Shown: positions 36,992 through 45,015 of the stretch, piece after piece
Layout: each line of letters opens with the position of its first letter
How positions within the stretch are numbered: position 1 is the stretch's first letter
Assembly (NCBI GenBank): GCA_038123715.1
Contig: JAYPAN010000005.1
Span: forward strand, 21,213 to 85,212
Length of the DNA stretch: 64,000 bases
Direction of reading: 5' to 3'
Source of the DNA: JAYPAN01 sp038123715
GTDB taxonomy: Bacteria > Pseudomonadota > Alphaproteobacteria > RS24
Translations under genes and position numbers: made by a program
The notes under the pieces: model-generated
Databases searched by the model: none
What the model saw: the letters and a program-made list of their open reading frames with translations, nothing else
Told to the model about the DNA's origin: nothing

Positions 36992-38044
36992 ATGACAGGT
37001 TTTGTTTTGAACGGGCTGGATCAATCGGCCATTACCACAAACGGCACGGCCAAACAGGCGGTTGAGGAAACCGTATGTGTTGCCCAAACCCTTGATGAAC
37101 TTGGCTATCACCGCTTTTGGCTGGCCGAACATCACAATACATCCGCCTTTGCCGGTGCTGCGCCGGAAATCCTGATTGGTCATATTGCCGCGCAAACGCA
37201 GCATATTCGGGTCGGCTCCGGCGGCATTATGCTGCCGCATTACAGCCCGATGAAAGTGGCCGAGCAATTTCGTATGCTGGCCAGCCTGCATGCTGGCCGC
37301 ATTGATTTGGGGCTTGGCCGTGCGCCGGGCGGCGATGCCCGCACGGCAGCCGCCTTGCAGGCCGGGCCGCAAGCCTGGCCGGTGGAAGTGTTTCCGCAGC
37401 AAGTGGAAATGCTGGTGCAGTTTCTGGAAGATGCCAATGGCCTGTCGGGAGACAGTGGTGGCTTTCCCGACGACCATCCCTATCAGGGGATTCATGCCCA
37501 ACCCATGGGTCAAGAGCAAGTGCCGGTGTTTATTTTGGGGTCAGGCGGTGATGGCGCGGTGCATGCGGCGCAAATGGGGCTGCCTTATGTTTATGCCCAT
37601 TTCATCAATCCGGAAAATGTCGGCGAGGCTACAAAACTTTACAAAGACTTGTTCCGCCCGTCGCGCCATTTGGCCGCGCCGAAGCTGATATTGGCGACCT
37701 CCGTGCTGGTCGCCGACAGCGAAGAAGAAGCCGCCTATCTCGCCCGCCCGCGCAATATGTGGGCGACACAACTCATGCAAAACAAGGCCGGGCGCTTTCC
37801 AAGCTTGCAGGAAGCGCAAGACTGGCAACCGGCAGCAGCGGAAAGCGGGCTGTTTGAGGTGGTCAGCGGCCGCAGCGCCACCGGCACGCCGGAACAGGTG
37901 ATGACGCGGCTCGATGGGCTGGTGCGCGATTATGGCTTTGACGAAGTGATTGCGCTGACGCTGATACCGGATTTGGCGGCGCGCATGACATCTTACCGTT
38001 TGCTGGCGCAAGCCGCAGGTCTGGCGCCGGCCAAAGCTGCATAA
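36992..38044 (+). CDS. LLM-class (luciferase-like) flavin-dependent oxidoreductase
   Basis: Members of this family are TIM-barrel flavoenzymes that use reduced FMN or F420 for oxidations. The 350-residue protein has the family start LDELGYHRFWLAEHHN (about 33-48), IAAQTQHIRVGSGGIMLPHY, VAEQFRMLASLHAGRIDLGLGRAPGGD and the C-terminal RSATGTPEQV region. It belongs to the MsnO8-like group with the conserved LGLGRAPG turn. No dedicated flavin reductase gene is adjacent. The ATG has a weak AGG ribosome binding site. The substrate is not predictable; placement among acyl-CoA genes hints at catabolism but does not show it. Confidence 0.88.
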   Translation: MTGFVLNGLDQSAITTNGTAKQAVEETVCVAQTLDELGYHRFWLAEHHNTSAFAGAAPEILIGHIAAQTQHIRVGSGGIMLPHYSPMKVAEQFRMLASLHAGRIDLGLGRAPGGDARTAAALQAGPQAWPVEVFPQQVEMLVQFLEDANGLSGDSGGFPDDHPYQGIHAQPMGQEQVPVFILGSGGDGAVHAAQMGLPYVYAHFINPENVGEATKLYKDLFRPSRHLAAPKLILATSVLVADSEEEAAYLARPRNMWATQLMQNKAGRFPSLQEAQDWQPAAAESGLFEVVSGRSATGTPEQVMTRLDGLVRDYGFDEVIALTLIPDLAARMTSYRLLAQAAGLAPAKAA

Positions 38045-38160
38045 AAGCGACCCGAATGGGCTGATACATAGAGGAATCCCCAGCCTTTGCCGGCAAGACC
38101 GCTTGACCGCAAAGCCCGCTTCATGCACAACAGGCACATATTTAACATGGGAGATAAACT

Positions 38161-39069
38161 ATGAGTTTGGACTTTTCCGATAAGGTTGTCATTGTCACCG
38201 GTGCTGGTGGCGGTTTGGGTCGTTGTCATGCGCTGGATTTTGCCCGTCGCGGGGCGAAAGTTGTGGTCAATGATTTGGGCGGCTCGGTTGATGGCTCTGG
38301 CGGTTCGTCGGAAGCAGCAGAAGCGGTTGTTGCGGAAATCAAGGCGGCAGGCGGCGAGGCCATTTCAAATGGCTCCTCAGTCACTGATGATGCCGGTGTT
38401 GACAATATGGTAAAACAAGCCATGGACGCTTATGGCCGCATTGATGTGCTGGTCAATAATGCCGGTGTGCTGCGCGATAAAAGCTTCGCCAAAATGGAAA
38501 TTGGCGATTTCACCTTTGTTGTCGATGTGCATTTGTTCGGCACAATGAAGCCGACCAAAGCGGTTTGGCCAATCATGAAAGAACAGGGCTATGGCCGTAT
38601 CATGGTCACCTCATCTTCTTCCGGCCTGTATGGCAATTTCGGTCAAGCCAATTATGGCGCGGCCAAGCTGGGTGTTGTCGGCTTTATCAATACTCTGAAG
38701 CTGGAAGGCCAAAAAGACAATATCCATGTCAACGCGCTGGCGCCGGTAGCGTGGACGCGGATGACGGCAAATCTGATGCCGGCTGAAATGGAAGACGCGC
38801 TGAAGCCGGAACTGGTAACACCTGCCGTCGTCTTTATGTGTTCGGAAAATGCACCGACCGGCAAAATCATTTGCGCCGGTGCTGGTGCTTTTGCTGCTGC
38901 CCAAATTGTTGAAACCCGTGGCATGTATCTCGGCTCTGAGCCGACCGCCGAGCAGGTTGCTGATAATTGGGAGCAAATCTCGAAACTCGACGATGAAGCC
39001 GAAGCCCTGTTCCAAGGCGGCGACCAGACCCGGCGTTTCTTCGAGTTGATTCAAGCAGCCAATTCGTAA
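38161..39069 (+). CDS. SDR family oxidoreductase, MFE-2-like 3-hydroxyacyl-CoA dehydrogenase
   Basis: This is a 302-residue short-chain dehydrogenase with the N-terminal cofactor motif TGAGGGLGRCHALDFARRGA (about 13-32), NNAG (about 99-102) and the catalytic Ser with the YxxxK pair in SSSSGLYGNF and ANYGAAK (Tyr about 164, Lys about 168). The segment VVNDLGGSVDGSGGSS is characteristic of the dehydrogenase domain of peroxisomal multifunctional enzyme 2 and of bacterial steroid/acyl-CoA homologues. A role in oxidising a (3R)-hydroxyacyl-CoA is therefore inferred. The ATG has a GGGAGA ribosome binding site. It ends in a strong terminator and lies 116 bases after the flavin oxidoreductase. Confidence 0.85.
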   Translation: MSLDFSDKVVIVTGAGGGLGRCHALDFARRGAKVVVNDLGGSVDGSGGSSEAAEAVVAEIKAAGGEAISNGSSVTDDAGVDNMVKQAMDAYGRIDVLVNNAGVLRDKSFAKMEIGDFTFVVDVHLFGTMKPTKAVWPIMKEQGYGRIMVTSSSSGLYGNFGQANYGAAKLGVVGFINTLKLEGQKDNIHVNALAPVAWTRMTANLMPAEMEDALKPELVTPAVVFMCSENAPTGKIICAGAGAFAAAQIVETRGMYLGSEPTAEQVADNWEQISKLDDEAEALFQGGDQTRRFFELIQAANS

Positions 39070-39074
39070 AACTG

Positions 39075-39110
39075 AAAAGAGGCGGGCCGACCGGTGCCGC
39101 CTCTTTTTTC
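39075..39110 (+). terminator. Rho-independent terminator after the SDR gene
   Basis: An 11-bp perfect stem (AAAAGAGGCGG at 39075-39085, CCGCCTCTTTT at 39097-39107) with an 11-base loop runs into a T tract ending at 39109. It starts six bases after the SDR stop. It is the clearest terminator in the window. Confidence 0.9.
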
Positions 39111-39141
39111 TGACCCCGTAATCCTGTATCCTGCTTGTCTG

Positions 39142-39624
39142 ATGAAAGCCGTTCTCACCTCAACCGCCCTGATGTATGCGCTCTGGCTGGCGCTGTCCGG
39201 CCATTATACCGGCCTGTTGCTGACGCTTGGCTTTATCAGCGCGCTGGGTGTTTCGCTGATTGCGGCGCGTATGCAAATCCTTGATGATGAGGGTTTGCCA
39301 ATGCGGATTTTTCTGCGCCTGCCGAAAGTGACGCTGTGGCTGATATGGGAGATTCTGAAATCCAATATCGGTGTCATTCGTGTGATTTTGAAACCCGACA
39401 GCGCCAGCCCGCAAATGGTGGCGGTGAAAGCCAGCCAGAAAAGCGTGGCCGGTCTGGTGACACATGCCAATTTCATCACGCTGACGCCCGGCACGGTCTC
39501 AGTGCAAGTCGATGAAAGTTCCAATGAAATACTTGTTCATGGGCTGACAAAAGATTTTTCCGCCGCTGTGCTGGAACCTGAAATGGATGCCCGCGTATCC
39601 GGACTTGAGGGGCGCGGGGCATGA
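39142..39624 (+). CDS. mrpE: Na+/H+ antiporter subunit E
   Basis: MrpE is a small membrane subunit of the multi-subunit Mrp cation/proton antiporter. From the ATG at 39142 the protein is 160 residues, the normal length. It has two or three hydrophobic segments at the N-terminus (about 1-40), then VTLWLIWEILKSNIGVIRVIL (about 60-80) and the family motif FITLTPGTVSVQVDE. A longer frame to 39094 would start inside the upstream terminator and was rejected. It is the first gene of a tightly packed operon and overlaps mrpF by four bases (ATGA). Confidence 0.9.
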   Translation: MKAVLTSTALMYALWLALSGHYTGLLLTLGFISALGVSLIAARMQILDDEGLPMRIFLRLPKVTLWLIWEILKSNIGVIRVILKPDSASPQMVAVKASQKSVAGLVTHANFITLTPGTVSVQVDESSNEILVHGLTKDFSAAVLEPEMDARVSGLEGRGA

Positions 39625-39962
39625 GTATTCTGGGCGCGGCGCATTTCTGGTTGGGGCTGACCCTGCTGGCCTTGGGTGCGGGTGTGTTGCTGGCTGTCTG
39701 GCGCGGCGCGCTGGGGCCAACCGCTTTTGACCGCGTGCTGGCGGTCAATTCGATTGGCACGATTATGGTGCTGGCGATTGCAGTGTTCGGCTTTTTTGAC
39801 GGGCGACCTGAATTTCTCGATATTGCGCTGCTTTATGCGCTGATTAATTTCATTGGCACGATTGCCGTGCTGAAATATTTCCGCCATGGCACATTGGGTG
39901 ACCATACACCGGCTGACCAAGACAGCGCCGGTGACATCAACGATGGAGGCCATAATGGCTGA
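39621..39962 (+). CDS. mrpF: Na+/H+ antiporter subunit F
   Basis: MrpF is a small three-helix subunit of the Mrp antiporter. The 113-residue protein carries the family motif GPTAFDRVLAVNSIGT (about 31-46) in which the Asp is conserved, and three hydrophobic segments (about 8-27, 42-62, 65-85). A C-terminal tail rich in Asp and Gly (about 90-113) is longer than in Bacillus MrpF. The ATG overlaps mrpE by four bases; the stop overlaps mrpG by eight. Confidence 0.9.
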   Translation: MSILGAAHFWLGLTLLALGAGVLLAVWRGALGPTAFDRVLAVNSIGTIMVLAIAVFGFFDGRPEFLDIALLYALINFIGTIAVLKYFRHGTLGDHTPADQDSAGDINDGGHNG

Positions 39963-40296
39963 GGCGGGCATGATTGACATGATGCGCCTTTGGGTTGGCT
40001 GCGCGGCGCTGCTGGTCGGAGCGATAGGCGTGATATTCGGCGCGCTTGGCCTGTTGCGGCTGCGCGATATTTACCAGCGCATGCATGGTGCCGGCATTAT
40101 CGATACGGGCGGTGCGGGGCTTATTTTGTTCGGCCTGCTGCTATTGTCACCCGATTGGACGGTGAGTGTGCGTCTTGTGCTTATCGGTGCTTTGCTGGTC
40201 ATGACCAGCCCAACCGCCACCCATGCCATTGCCCGCGCCGCGCGCTTTGAAGGGGTGGAGCCGGAACTGGCACAGCCGGATGAGGAGAAGGGCTGA
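39955..40296 (+). CDS. mrpG: Na+/H+ antiporter subunit G
   Basis: MrpG is a small three-helix membrane subunit. From the ATG at 39955, preceded by GGAGG, it is 113 residues and includes the family motif GLLRLRDIYQRMHGAG (about 30-45) and a TSPTATHAIARAA segment (about 84-96). A 23-residue longer frame starting at 39886 lies inside mrpF and was rejected. The stop shares one base with the next ATG (TGATG). Confidence 0.9.
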   Translation: MAEAGMIDMMRLWVGCAALLVGAIGVIFGALGLLRLRDIYQRMHGAGIIDTGGAGLILFGLLLLSPDWTVSVRLVLIGALLVMTSPTATHAIARAARFEGVEPELAQPDEEKG

Positions 40297-40856
40297 TGGC
40301 AGGGTTTCTGGTCAATGCGACACTGATTGCCTTTCTGGCGTTGATTGCCTTTCTGGCGCTGCGCCTGCACAGGCTGTTTGCCGTTATCATGCTGTCGGGC
40401 GCGTTTTCGCTGACCGCCGCGGTTTTGTTTGTTGTGCTGGATGCGGTGGATGTCGCCTTTACCGAAGCGGCGGTCGGGGCAGGCATTTCCACCGTGCTGG
40501 CACTGGCAACATTGAGCTTGGTTGCACCGGAAGAAAAGCCCCATAAAATTGCCGTTCTGCCCGCCATTTTGGCACTGGCCACCGGCCTGATGCTGGCGGT
40601 GGCAGTGGCCGAGCTGCCCGCCTTTGGTGCAGCTGACGCGCCGATACATACACATGTCGCGCCCGACTATATCGAAGGCAGCGCAAATGATATTCAAGTG
40701 CCGAATATCGTTACCTCTGTGCTGGCCAGCTATCGCGGCTATGACACATTTGGCGAGACAGTGGTGATTTTCACCGCCGCCATCGCTGTTCTGCTCATCA
40801 TTGCCGGATGGACAAGGCCGGAAAAAGACAATGAGGAGGACGAGCATGCAGGATGA
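40296..40856 (+). CDS. MrpA C-terminal-like subunit (DUF4040/MbhD plus MbhE-like)
   Basis: This 186-residue membrane protein corresponds to the C-terminal part of a full-length MrpA rather than to MrpB itself. The first half (about 1-85) is a DUF4040/MbhD-like domain (LHRLFAVIMLSGAFSLTAAV, then VDVAFTEAAVGAGIST). The second half is MbhE-like, with VPNIVTSVLASYRGYDTFGET, ending in one membrane helix. In classic Mrp systems these domains are fused behind the NuoL-like domain of MrpA; here they are a separate gene. It overlaps mrpG by 1 base and mrpB by 11. In other annotations it may be called subunit B or MbhD. Confidence 0.85.
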   Translation: MAGFLVNATLIAFLALIAFLALRLHRLFAVIMLSGAFSLTAAVLFVVLDAVDVAFTEAAVGAGISTVLALATLSLVAPEEKPHKIAVLPAILALATGLMLAVAVAELPAFGAADAPIHTHVAPDYIEGSANDIQVPNIVTSVLASYRGYDTFGETVVIFTAAIAVLLIIAGWTRPEKDNEEDEHAG

Positions 40857-41337
40857 TCCGGTCATTCGCGTGATTGCCAAAGTGCTGATTCCCGCGATTA
40901 TGCTTTACGCGCTTTATGTCCAGTTTCATGGCGATTACGGCCCCGGTGGCGGGTTTCAGGCCGGGGTGATTTTCGCCGCCGCCTTTGTGCTGAACGCGGT
41001 TATTTTCGGCCTTAATCGTGGCCGCCATGTTTGGCCGGCACAATGGAATCTGACAGCGATAAGCCTTGGTGTGCTGATTTATGGCGGCACGGGTCTGGTC
41101 TCATTCTTTTATGGCGCCAATTTCCTTGATTATGATGTACTGGCTGAAAAAGACTATCACGGTCAGCATATCGGCATTTTGCTGGTCGAGTTTGGGGTCG
41201 GGCTGACAGTTGCTGCGGTGATGGTGATGCTGTTTTTCGCCTTTGCCGGACGCTTGTCGCATAAAAGGTTGGTTTCCAAAACCGAGGCGCATGAGCGATT
41301 TCTGGCCGCCAATGCCAAAGATGAGGCCAATGGGTGA
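40846..41337 (+). CDS. mrpB: Na+/H+ antiporter subunit B
   Basis: MrpB (MnhB domain) is a four-helix subunit. From the ATG at 40846, preceded by GAGGAGGA, it is 163 residues and has the signature FHGDYGPGGGFQAGVIFAAA (about 23-42), in which the GPGGGFQ turn is diagnostic of MnhB. The C-terminus is a charged cytoplasmic tail. A frame opening at 40801 lies inside the preceding gene and was rejected. mrpC follows after six bases. Confidence 0.92.
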   Translation: MQDDPVIRVIAKVLIPAIMLYALYVQFHGDYGPGGGFQAGVIFAAAFVLNAVIFGLNRGRHVWPAQWNLTAISLGVLIYGGTGLVSFFYGANFLDYDVLAEKDYHGQHIGILLVEFGVGLTVAAVMVMLFFAFAGRLSHKRLVSKTEAHERFLAANAKDEANG

Positions 41338-41343
41338 AGGCGG

Positions 41344-41721
41344 ATGAGTATTTTACTGACCCATTGGAATTATTTTTTGGTCATTGTGCTGATGATGCTC
41401 GGCTTTTATGCGGTGATTGCACGTGGCAATATGGTCAAGAAAATGGTCGGGCTGAACATTTTCCAGACCTCGGTTTTCATGCTTTATATTTCAATGGGCA
41501 AAGTCGGTGAAGGCACAGCGCCCATTCTGACCGGCGAGGCTGGCACGGTTTACTCCAACCCGCTGCCGCATGTGCTTATCCTGACAGCAATTGTTGTTGG
41601 CGTTGCCACCACGGCGGTCGGCTATGCGCTGATTATCCGTATTCAAGAGAGTTTCGGCTCAATTGAAGATGACGAGCTGATTGAGATGCTTGATGATGCG
41701 ACGGAGGATGGCGTGTCATGA
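41344..41721 (+). CDS. mrpC: Na+/H+ antiporter subunit C (NuoK-like)
   Basis: MrpC is homologous to complex I subunit NuoK. The 125-residue protein has three membrane helices. Typical motifs are MVKKMVGLNIFQTSVFMLYI (about 29-48), with the buried polar residues of the NuoK fold, and LPHVLILTAIVVGVATTAVG (about 77-96). The acidic C-terminal tail (EDDELIEMLDDATED) is cytoplasmic. Its stop overlaps the next ATG by four bases. Confidence 0.93.
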   Translation: MSILLTHWNYFLVIVLMMLGFYAVIARGNMVKKMVGLNIFQTSVFMLYISMGKVGEGTAPILTGEAGTVYSNPLPHVLILTAIVVGVATTAVGYALIIRIQESFGSIEDDELIEMLDDATEDGVS

Positions 41722-43277
41722 TGCAGCATTTACCCGTCTTGCAGGTTCTTGCACCGCTTATGGCTGCACCCTTCGCCGCGCTGCTGCGCTGGCGCGATAT
41801 GGCATGGGGGTTGGCAATGCTCGCCACCGGTGCGGCTTTTGTCATTTCGCTGGCGCTGTTTGTGCAAGTTTCAGCCAATGGCACAATTGTCTATGATTTG
41901 GGCGGCTGGCCTGCCCCGATTGGCATTGTCTATGTCATTGATGCGGCCAATGCGGTGGTGTTGCCGGTTATCAGCTTTATCGGTTTTATTGCCACTTTGG
42001 CGGCGCGGCATTTGGTGGCGCGCGAGATAGACCGGCGCGACCATGCGCTGTTTTATTCCGCTTGGCTGCTGACGCTGGCCGGTATGCTCGGACAGGTGAC
42101 AACCGGCGATGCCTTCAATATTTTCGTGTTTCTTGAAATTTCCTCGCTATCGGCCTACGCGCTGGTCGCTATGGGCGCTGGCCGCGACCGACGCGCTTTA
42201 CCGGCTGCCTTTAATTATCTCATTCTCGGCACGGTCGGGGCGACATTTTATGTGATTGGCATTGGCCTTTTATATATGCAAACCGGCACGCTGAACCTTG
42301 CCGATTTGGCCAATCGTGTGCCGCAATTGGGCGCCACATTGCCCGCCTACACGGCGCTGGCGTTTATCGCGCTTGGCCTGTTTTTGAAAATGGCGCTGTT
42401 CCCCTTGCATTTCTGGTTGGTTCCGGCCTATGGCTATGCGCCTTCCGCCGTGTCCGCCCTGATGGCGGCAACCGCCACCAAAGTCTCGGTTTATGTGCTG
42501 ATACGGTTGATTTTCGGCGTCTTTGGCGCTGATTTCCCAAGCCTTGCCGATGGTTTCGGCATGTTGGTGATTACGCTGGGGCTGGTGGGCGCTTTTGTCG
42601 GCACGCTGGCGGCGATTGTCGAAACCGATTTGAAAAAGCTGTTCGCCCAATCTTCCATTGCCCAGCTTGGTTATATGGCGATTGGTATTGGCCTTGTCAC
42701 CGCTTCCGGTCTGACAGCGGCGATTATTCACCTGTTTAATCATGCGCTGATGAAGGGCGCGCTTTTCCTCGCCATTGGCGTGATTGCCGCACAGGCCGGA
42801 CGCGCCACAATGGGAACCATTCAGGGGGCGGGGCGGCAAATCCCGATGACCATGACGGCGGTGCTGTTTGGCGGGCTGGCACTTATCGGTGTGCCATTGA
42901 CCGCCGGTTTCATCTCCAAACTTTATCTCATACGCGCACTGATTGAGGTTGATTTCTGGCTGATTGCCGCTTTGGTGTTTATCAGCTCGGCCTTAGCACT
43001 GGCCTATATTTGGAAAATTGTCGAGGCGGCATGGCTGTCGGAGCGACCGGAAGGCGCGCCGGTCTTGACCGAGTCCATTGGCACATGGTTACCCGCTTGG
43101 CTGCTGGTGCTGGCCACGCTCGGTTTTGGTATTTTCGCCGCCCCGCTTGTCGAAGCCGCAATGGNNNNNNNNNNNNNNNNNNNNNNNNNNNNNNNNNNNN
43201 NNNNNNNNNNNNNNNNNNNNNNNNNNNNNNNNNNNNNNNNNNNNNNNNNNNNNNNNNNNNNNNNCCGTTCGCCATGA
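41718..43277 (+). CDS. mrpD: Na+/H+ antiporter subunit D, copy 1 (interrupted by assembly gap)
   Basis: This NuoL/M/N-like ion-translocating subunit has about 14 membrane segments. Sequence is available to 43164, then 100 N. The frame stays open across the N and ends at a TGA (43275-43277) that overlaps the next ATG in an ATGA, as at other junctions of this operon, so the gap size is roughly right and the protein is about 519 residues. The key charged residues of the family are present: Glu in VFLEISSLSAYALV (about 139) and Lys in FLKMALFPLHFWLVPAYGY (about 225), plus the second lysine region ETDLKKLFAQSSIAQLGYM. Residues in the gap are unknown. Confidence 0.9.
   Translation: MMQHLPVLQVLAPLMAAPFAALLRWRDMAWGLAMLATGAAFVISLALFVQVSANGTIVYDLGGWPAPIGIVYVIDAANAVVLPVISFIGFIATLAARHLVAREIDRRDHALFYSAWLLTLAGMLGQVTTGDAFNIFVFLEISSLSAYALVAMGAGRDRRALPAAFNYLILGTVGATFYVIGIGLLYMQTGTLNLADLANRVPQLGATLPAYTALAFIALGLFLKMALFPLHFWLVPAYGYAPSAVSALMAATATKVSVYVLIRLIFGVFGADFPSLADGFGMLVITLGLVGAFVGTLAAIVETDLKKLFAQSSIAQLGYMAIGIGLVTASGLTAAIIHLFNHALMKGALFLAIGVIAAQAGRATMGTIQGAGRQIPMTMTAVLFGGLALIGVPLTAGFISKLYLIRALIEVDFWLIAALVFISSALALAYIWKIVEAAWLSERPEGAPVLTESIGTWLPAWLLVLATLGFGIFAAPLVEAAMXXXXXXXXXXXXXXXXXXXXXXXXXXXXXXXXXXRSP
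43165..43264. other. Assembly gap of 100 N inside mrpD copy 1
   Basis: One hundred N near the 3' end of the first D-subunit gene. No repeated flank is seen. The reading frame is kept and the downstream ATGA junction is plausible, so the true gap is likely near this size, but only by inference. Confidence 0.99.
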
Positions 43278-44731
43278 CGCCGGAAACGCTGATATTGCTG
43301 CTGCTTGGCCTGCCCTTGCTGGCCGCTGCCGGCGTGCTGGTCGCCGGTAAAGTTGTGACCGGCGCTCAACAGGCCAATATACGCGACGGACAGGGCGTGC
43401 TTATCGGGCTTTATACGGCGCTTTGCGCCATTGCCCTGTTTGCTGCCATGCCGGTCGGCACGGACATCACTTTGCTGACTTTCGTGCCGGGTCTGAGCCT
43501 GAGTTTCACGCTGGAGCCGCTTGGCCTGCTTTTTGCGCTGGTCGCCGGATGTCTGTGGCCGATTGCAACGCTTTACACAATCGGCTATTTGCGCGGCGCG
43601 GGCGAGAAAAACCAGACCCGCTTCATGTTCTTTTATGCGGTGGCAATTCACGCCGCTATGGGGATTGCGCTGTCGGGCAATTTGCTGACGCTGTTTGTGT
43701 TTTACGAAATCCTGACATTTTCAACCTATCCGCTGGTGACGCATAAAGGCACAGAAGACGCTAAAAAAGCCGGTCGCGTCTATCTCGGCATATTGGTCGC
43801 CAGCTCGGTGATTTTGCTGTTGTTTGGCGTGATTGCCGTTTGGGTGTTGGCTGGCACGTTGGATTTTGCTGCCGGCGGTATTCTGGCTGGGAAAATAGAT
43901 ACCGCCTATGTGCCATTGCTGCTCGGCCTGTTTGCCTTTGGTATCGGCAAGGCGGCGCTGATGCCCTTGCATCGCTGGTTGCCCGCCGCCATGGTTGCCC
44001 CAACACCGGTCAGCGCGCTATTGCATGCGGTGGCAGTGGTGAAAGCCGGTGTATTCACCGTGCTGAAAGTGGCGGTTTATATTTTCGGGTTGGATTTTCT
44101 GGCCGAAAGCGGCGGCAGTGACTGGCTGGTCTATGTCGCCTCATTCTCCATTCTGGCGGCATCTTGTGTTGCCCTGACCAAAACCAATTTGAAAGCACGG
44201 CTGGCCTATTCGACGGTCAGCCAGCTTGGTTATATTGTGCTGGGCGCGGCGCTGGCCTCGCCCTTGGCGGCAAGCGGGGCGGCTTTGCATATCGCCACCC
44301 ATGCGGCGGGCAAAATCACACTGTTTTTCTGCGCCGGGGCGATTTATGTGGCGCATCATTTGAGCGACATAAAGGATATGGACGGGCTGGGGCGCAAAAT
44401 GCCGATTACCTATCTGGCTTTTGCCATTGGTGCTTTGTCAATTATCGGCGTGCCACCGCTGGGCGGGGCATGGTCGAAATTTATTCTGATGGGCGGCGCC
44501 TTGGATAATGGTCATTTGCTTGTGCTGGCCGTGCTGATGGTTTCCTCGCTGCTCAATCTGGTCTATCTGGGCGAGTTCGTGCTGCGCGGCTTTTTTGCGA
44601 CCCCAAGCCAGCCTGACAGCACAATCAGCGAAGCGCCTTTAGCCTGTCTGGTGCCGCTTGTGGTGACCGCGCTTTTGTCGATTGCCCTGTTCTTCGGCGT
44701 TGACCTGTTTATGCTGCCTTTTAGCGGATGA
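43274..44731 (+). CDS. Na+/H+ antiporter subunit D-like, copy 2
   Basis: This is a second NuoL/M/N-like subunit, 485 residues from the ATG ten bases after the gap. It keeps the conserved glutamate in VFYEILTFSTYPLVTHKG and the lysine in GIGKAALMPLHRWLPAAMVA, as well as the KTNLKARLAYSTVSQLGYI segment. Its similarity is closest to complex I NuoM/NuoL-type and Mbh-type antiporter subunits. In position it probably takes the place of the NuoL-like part of MrpA. A frame running back through the gap to 43010 belongs to the other gene's reverse reading and is an artefact of the N run. Confidence 0.88.
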   Translation: MTPETLILLLLGLPLLAAAGVLVAGKVVTGAQQANIRDGQGVLIGLYTALCAIALFAAMPVGTDITLLTFVPGLSLSFTLEPLGLLFALVAGCLWPIATLYTIGYLRGAGEKNQTRFMFFYAVAIHAAMGIALSGNLLTLFVFYEILTFSTYPLVTHKGTEDAKKAGRVYLGILVASSVILLLFGVIAVWVLAGTLDFAAGGILAGKIDTAYVPLLLGLFAFGIGKAALMPLHRWLPAAMVAPTPVSALLHAVAVVKAGVFTVLKVAVYIFGLDFLAESGGSDWLVYVASFSILAASCVALTKTNLKARLAYSTVSQLGYIVLGAALASPLAASGAALHIATHAAGKITLFFCAGAIYVAHHLSDIKDMDGLGRKMPITYLAFAIGALSIIGVPPLGGAWSKFILMGGALDNGHLLVLAVLMVSSLLNLVYLGEFVLRGFFATPSQPDSTISEAPLACLVPLVVTALLSIALFFGVDLFMLPFSG

Positions 44732-44742
44732 GATAACCGATT

Positions 44743-45015
44743 ATGACCGAGCATAGCCCAAGTGAGATTAGCCCCGCCGCCCGCCGGTTTATTCGTGCGC
44801 TGGCGGTGATATGCGTTGCGCTGGTGGTGTTGGAGTTTATCATCCACCGCCATACCTATTTCACCGCCGAGGGCATGCCGTTGTTTTTTGGCGTCTATGG
44901 CTTTGCCGCTTTCATGATTGTTGTTGGCGGCGGTGTCTTGCTGCGTAAGCTGGTCATGCGCGCACCCGATTATTATGACGCTTCAGATGATACGGATGGG
45001 GGCGACAATGCTTGA
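44743..45015 (+). CDS. Small two-helix membrane protein in the Mrp operon
   Basis: I do not recognise this family. The 90-residue protein has two hydrophobic segments (about 20-38, LAVICVALVVLEFII; about 44-68, MPLFFGVYGFAAFMIVVGGG) joined by a short loop HRHTYFTAEG, and a highly acidic tail (DYYDASDDTDGGD). It lies 11 bases after D copy 2 and overlaps D copy 3 by eight bases, so it is translated as part of the antiporter operon. A structural or assembly subunit of the complex is the simplest inference. Its ribosome binding site is poor, which suggests coupling to the gene before it. Confidence 0.75.
   Translation: MTEHSPSEISPAARRFIRALAVICVALVVLEFIIHRHTYFTAEGMPLFFGVYGFAAFMIVVGGGVLLRKLVMRAPDYYDASDDTDGGDNA

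Noticed and set aside
43010..44731. One long frame apparently running from mrpD copy 1 across the gap into copy 2
   Set aside because: The part left of the N run is out of frame with the real D1 protein. The frame only looks continuous because N codons contain no stop.
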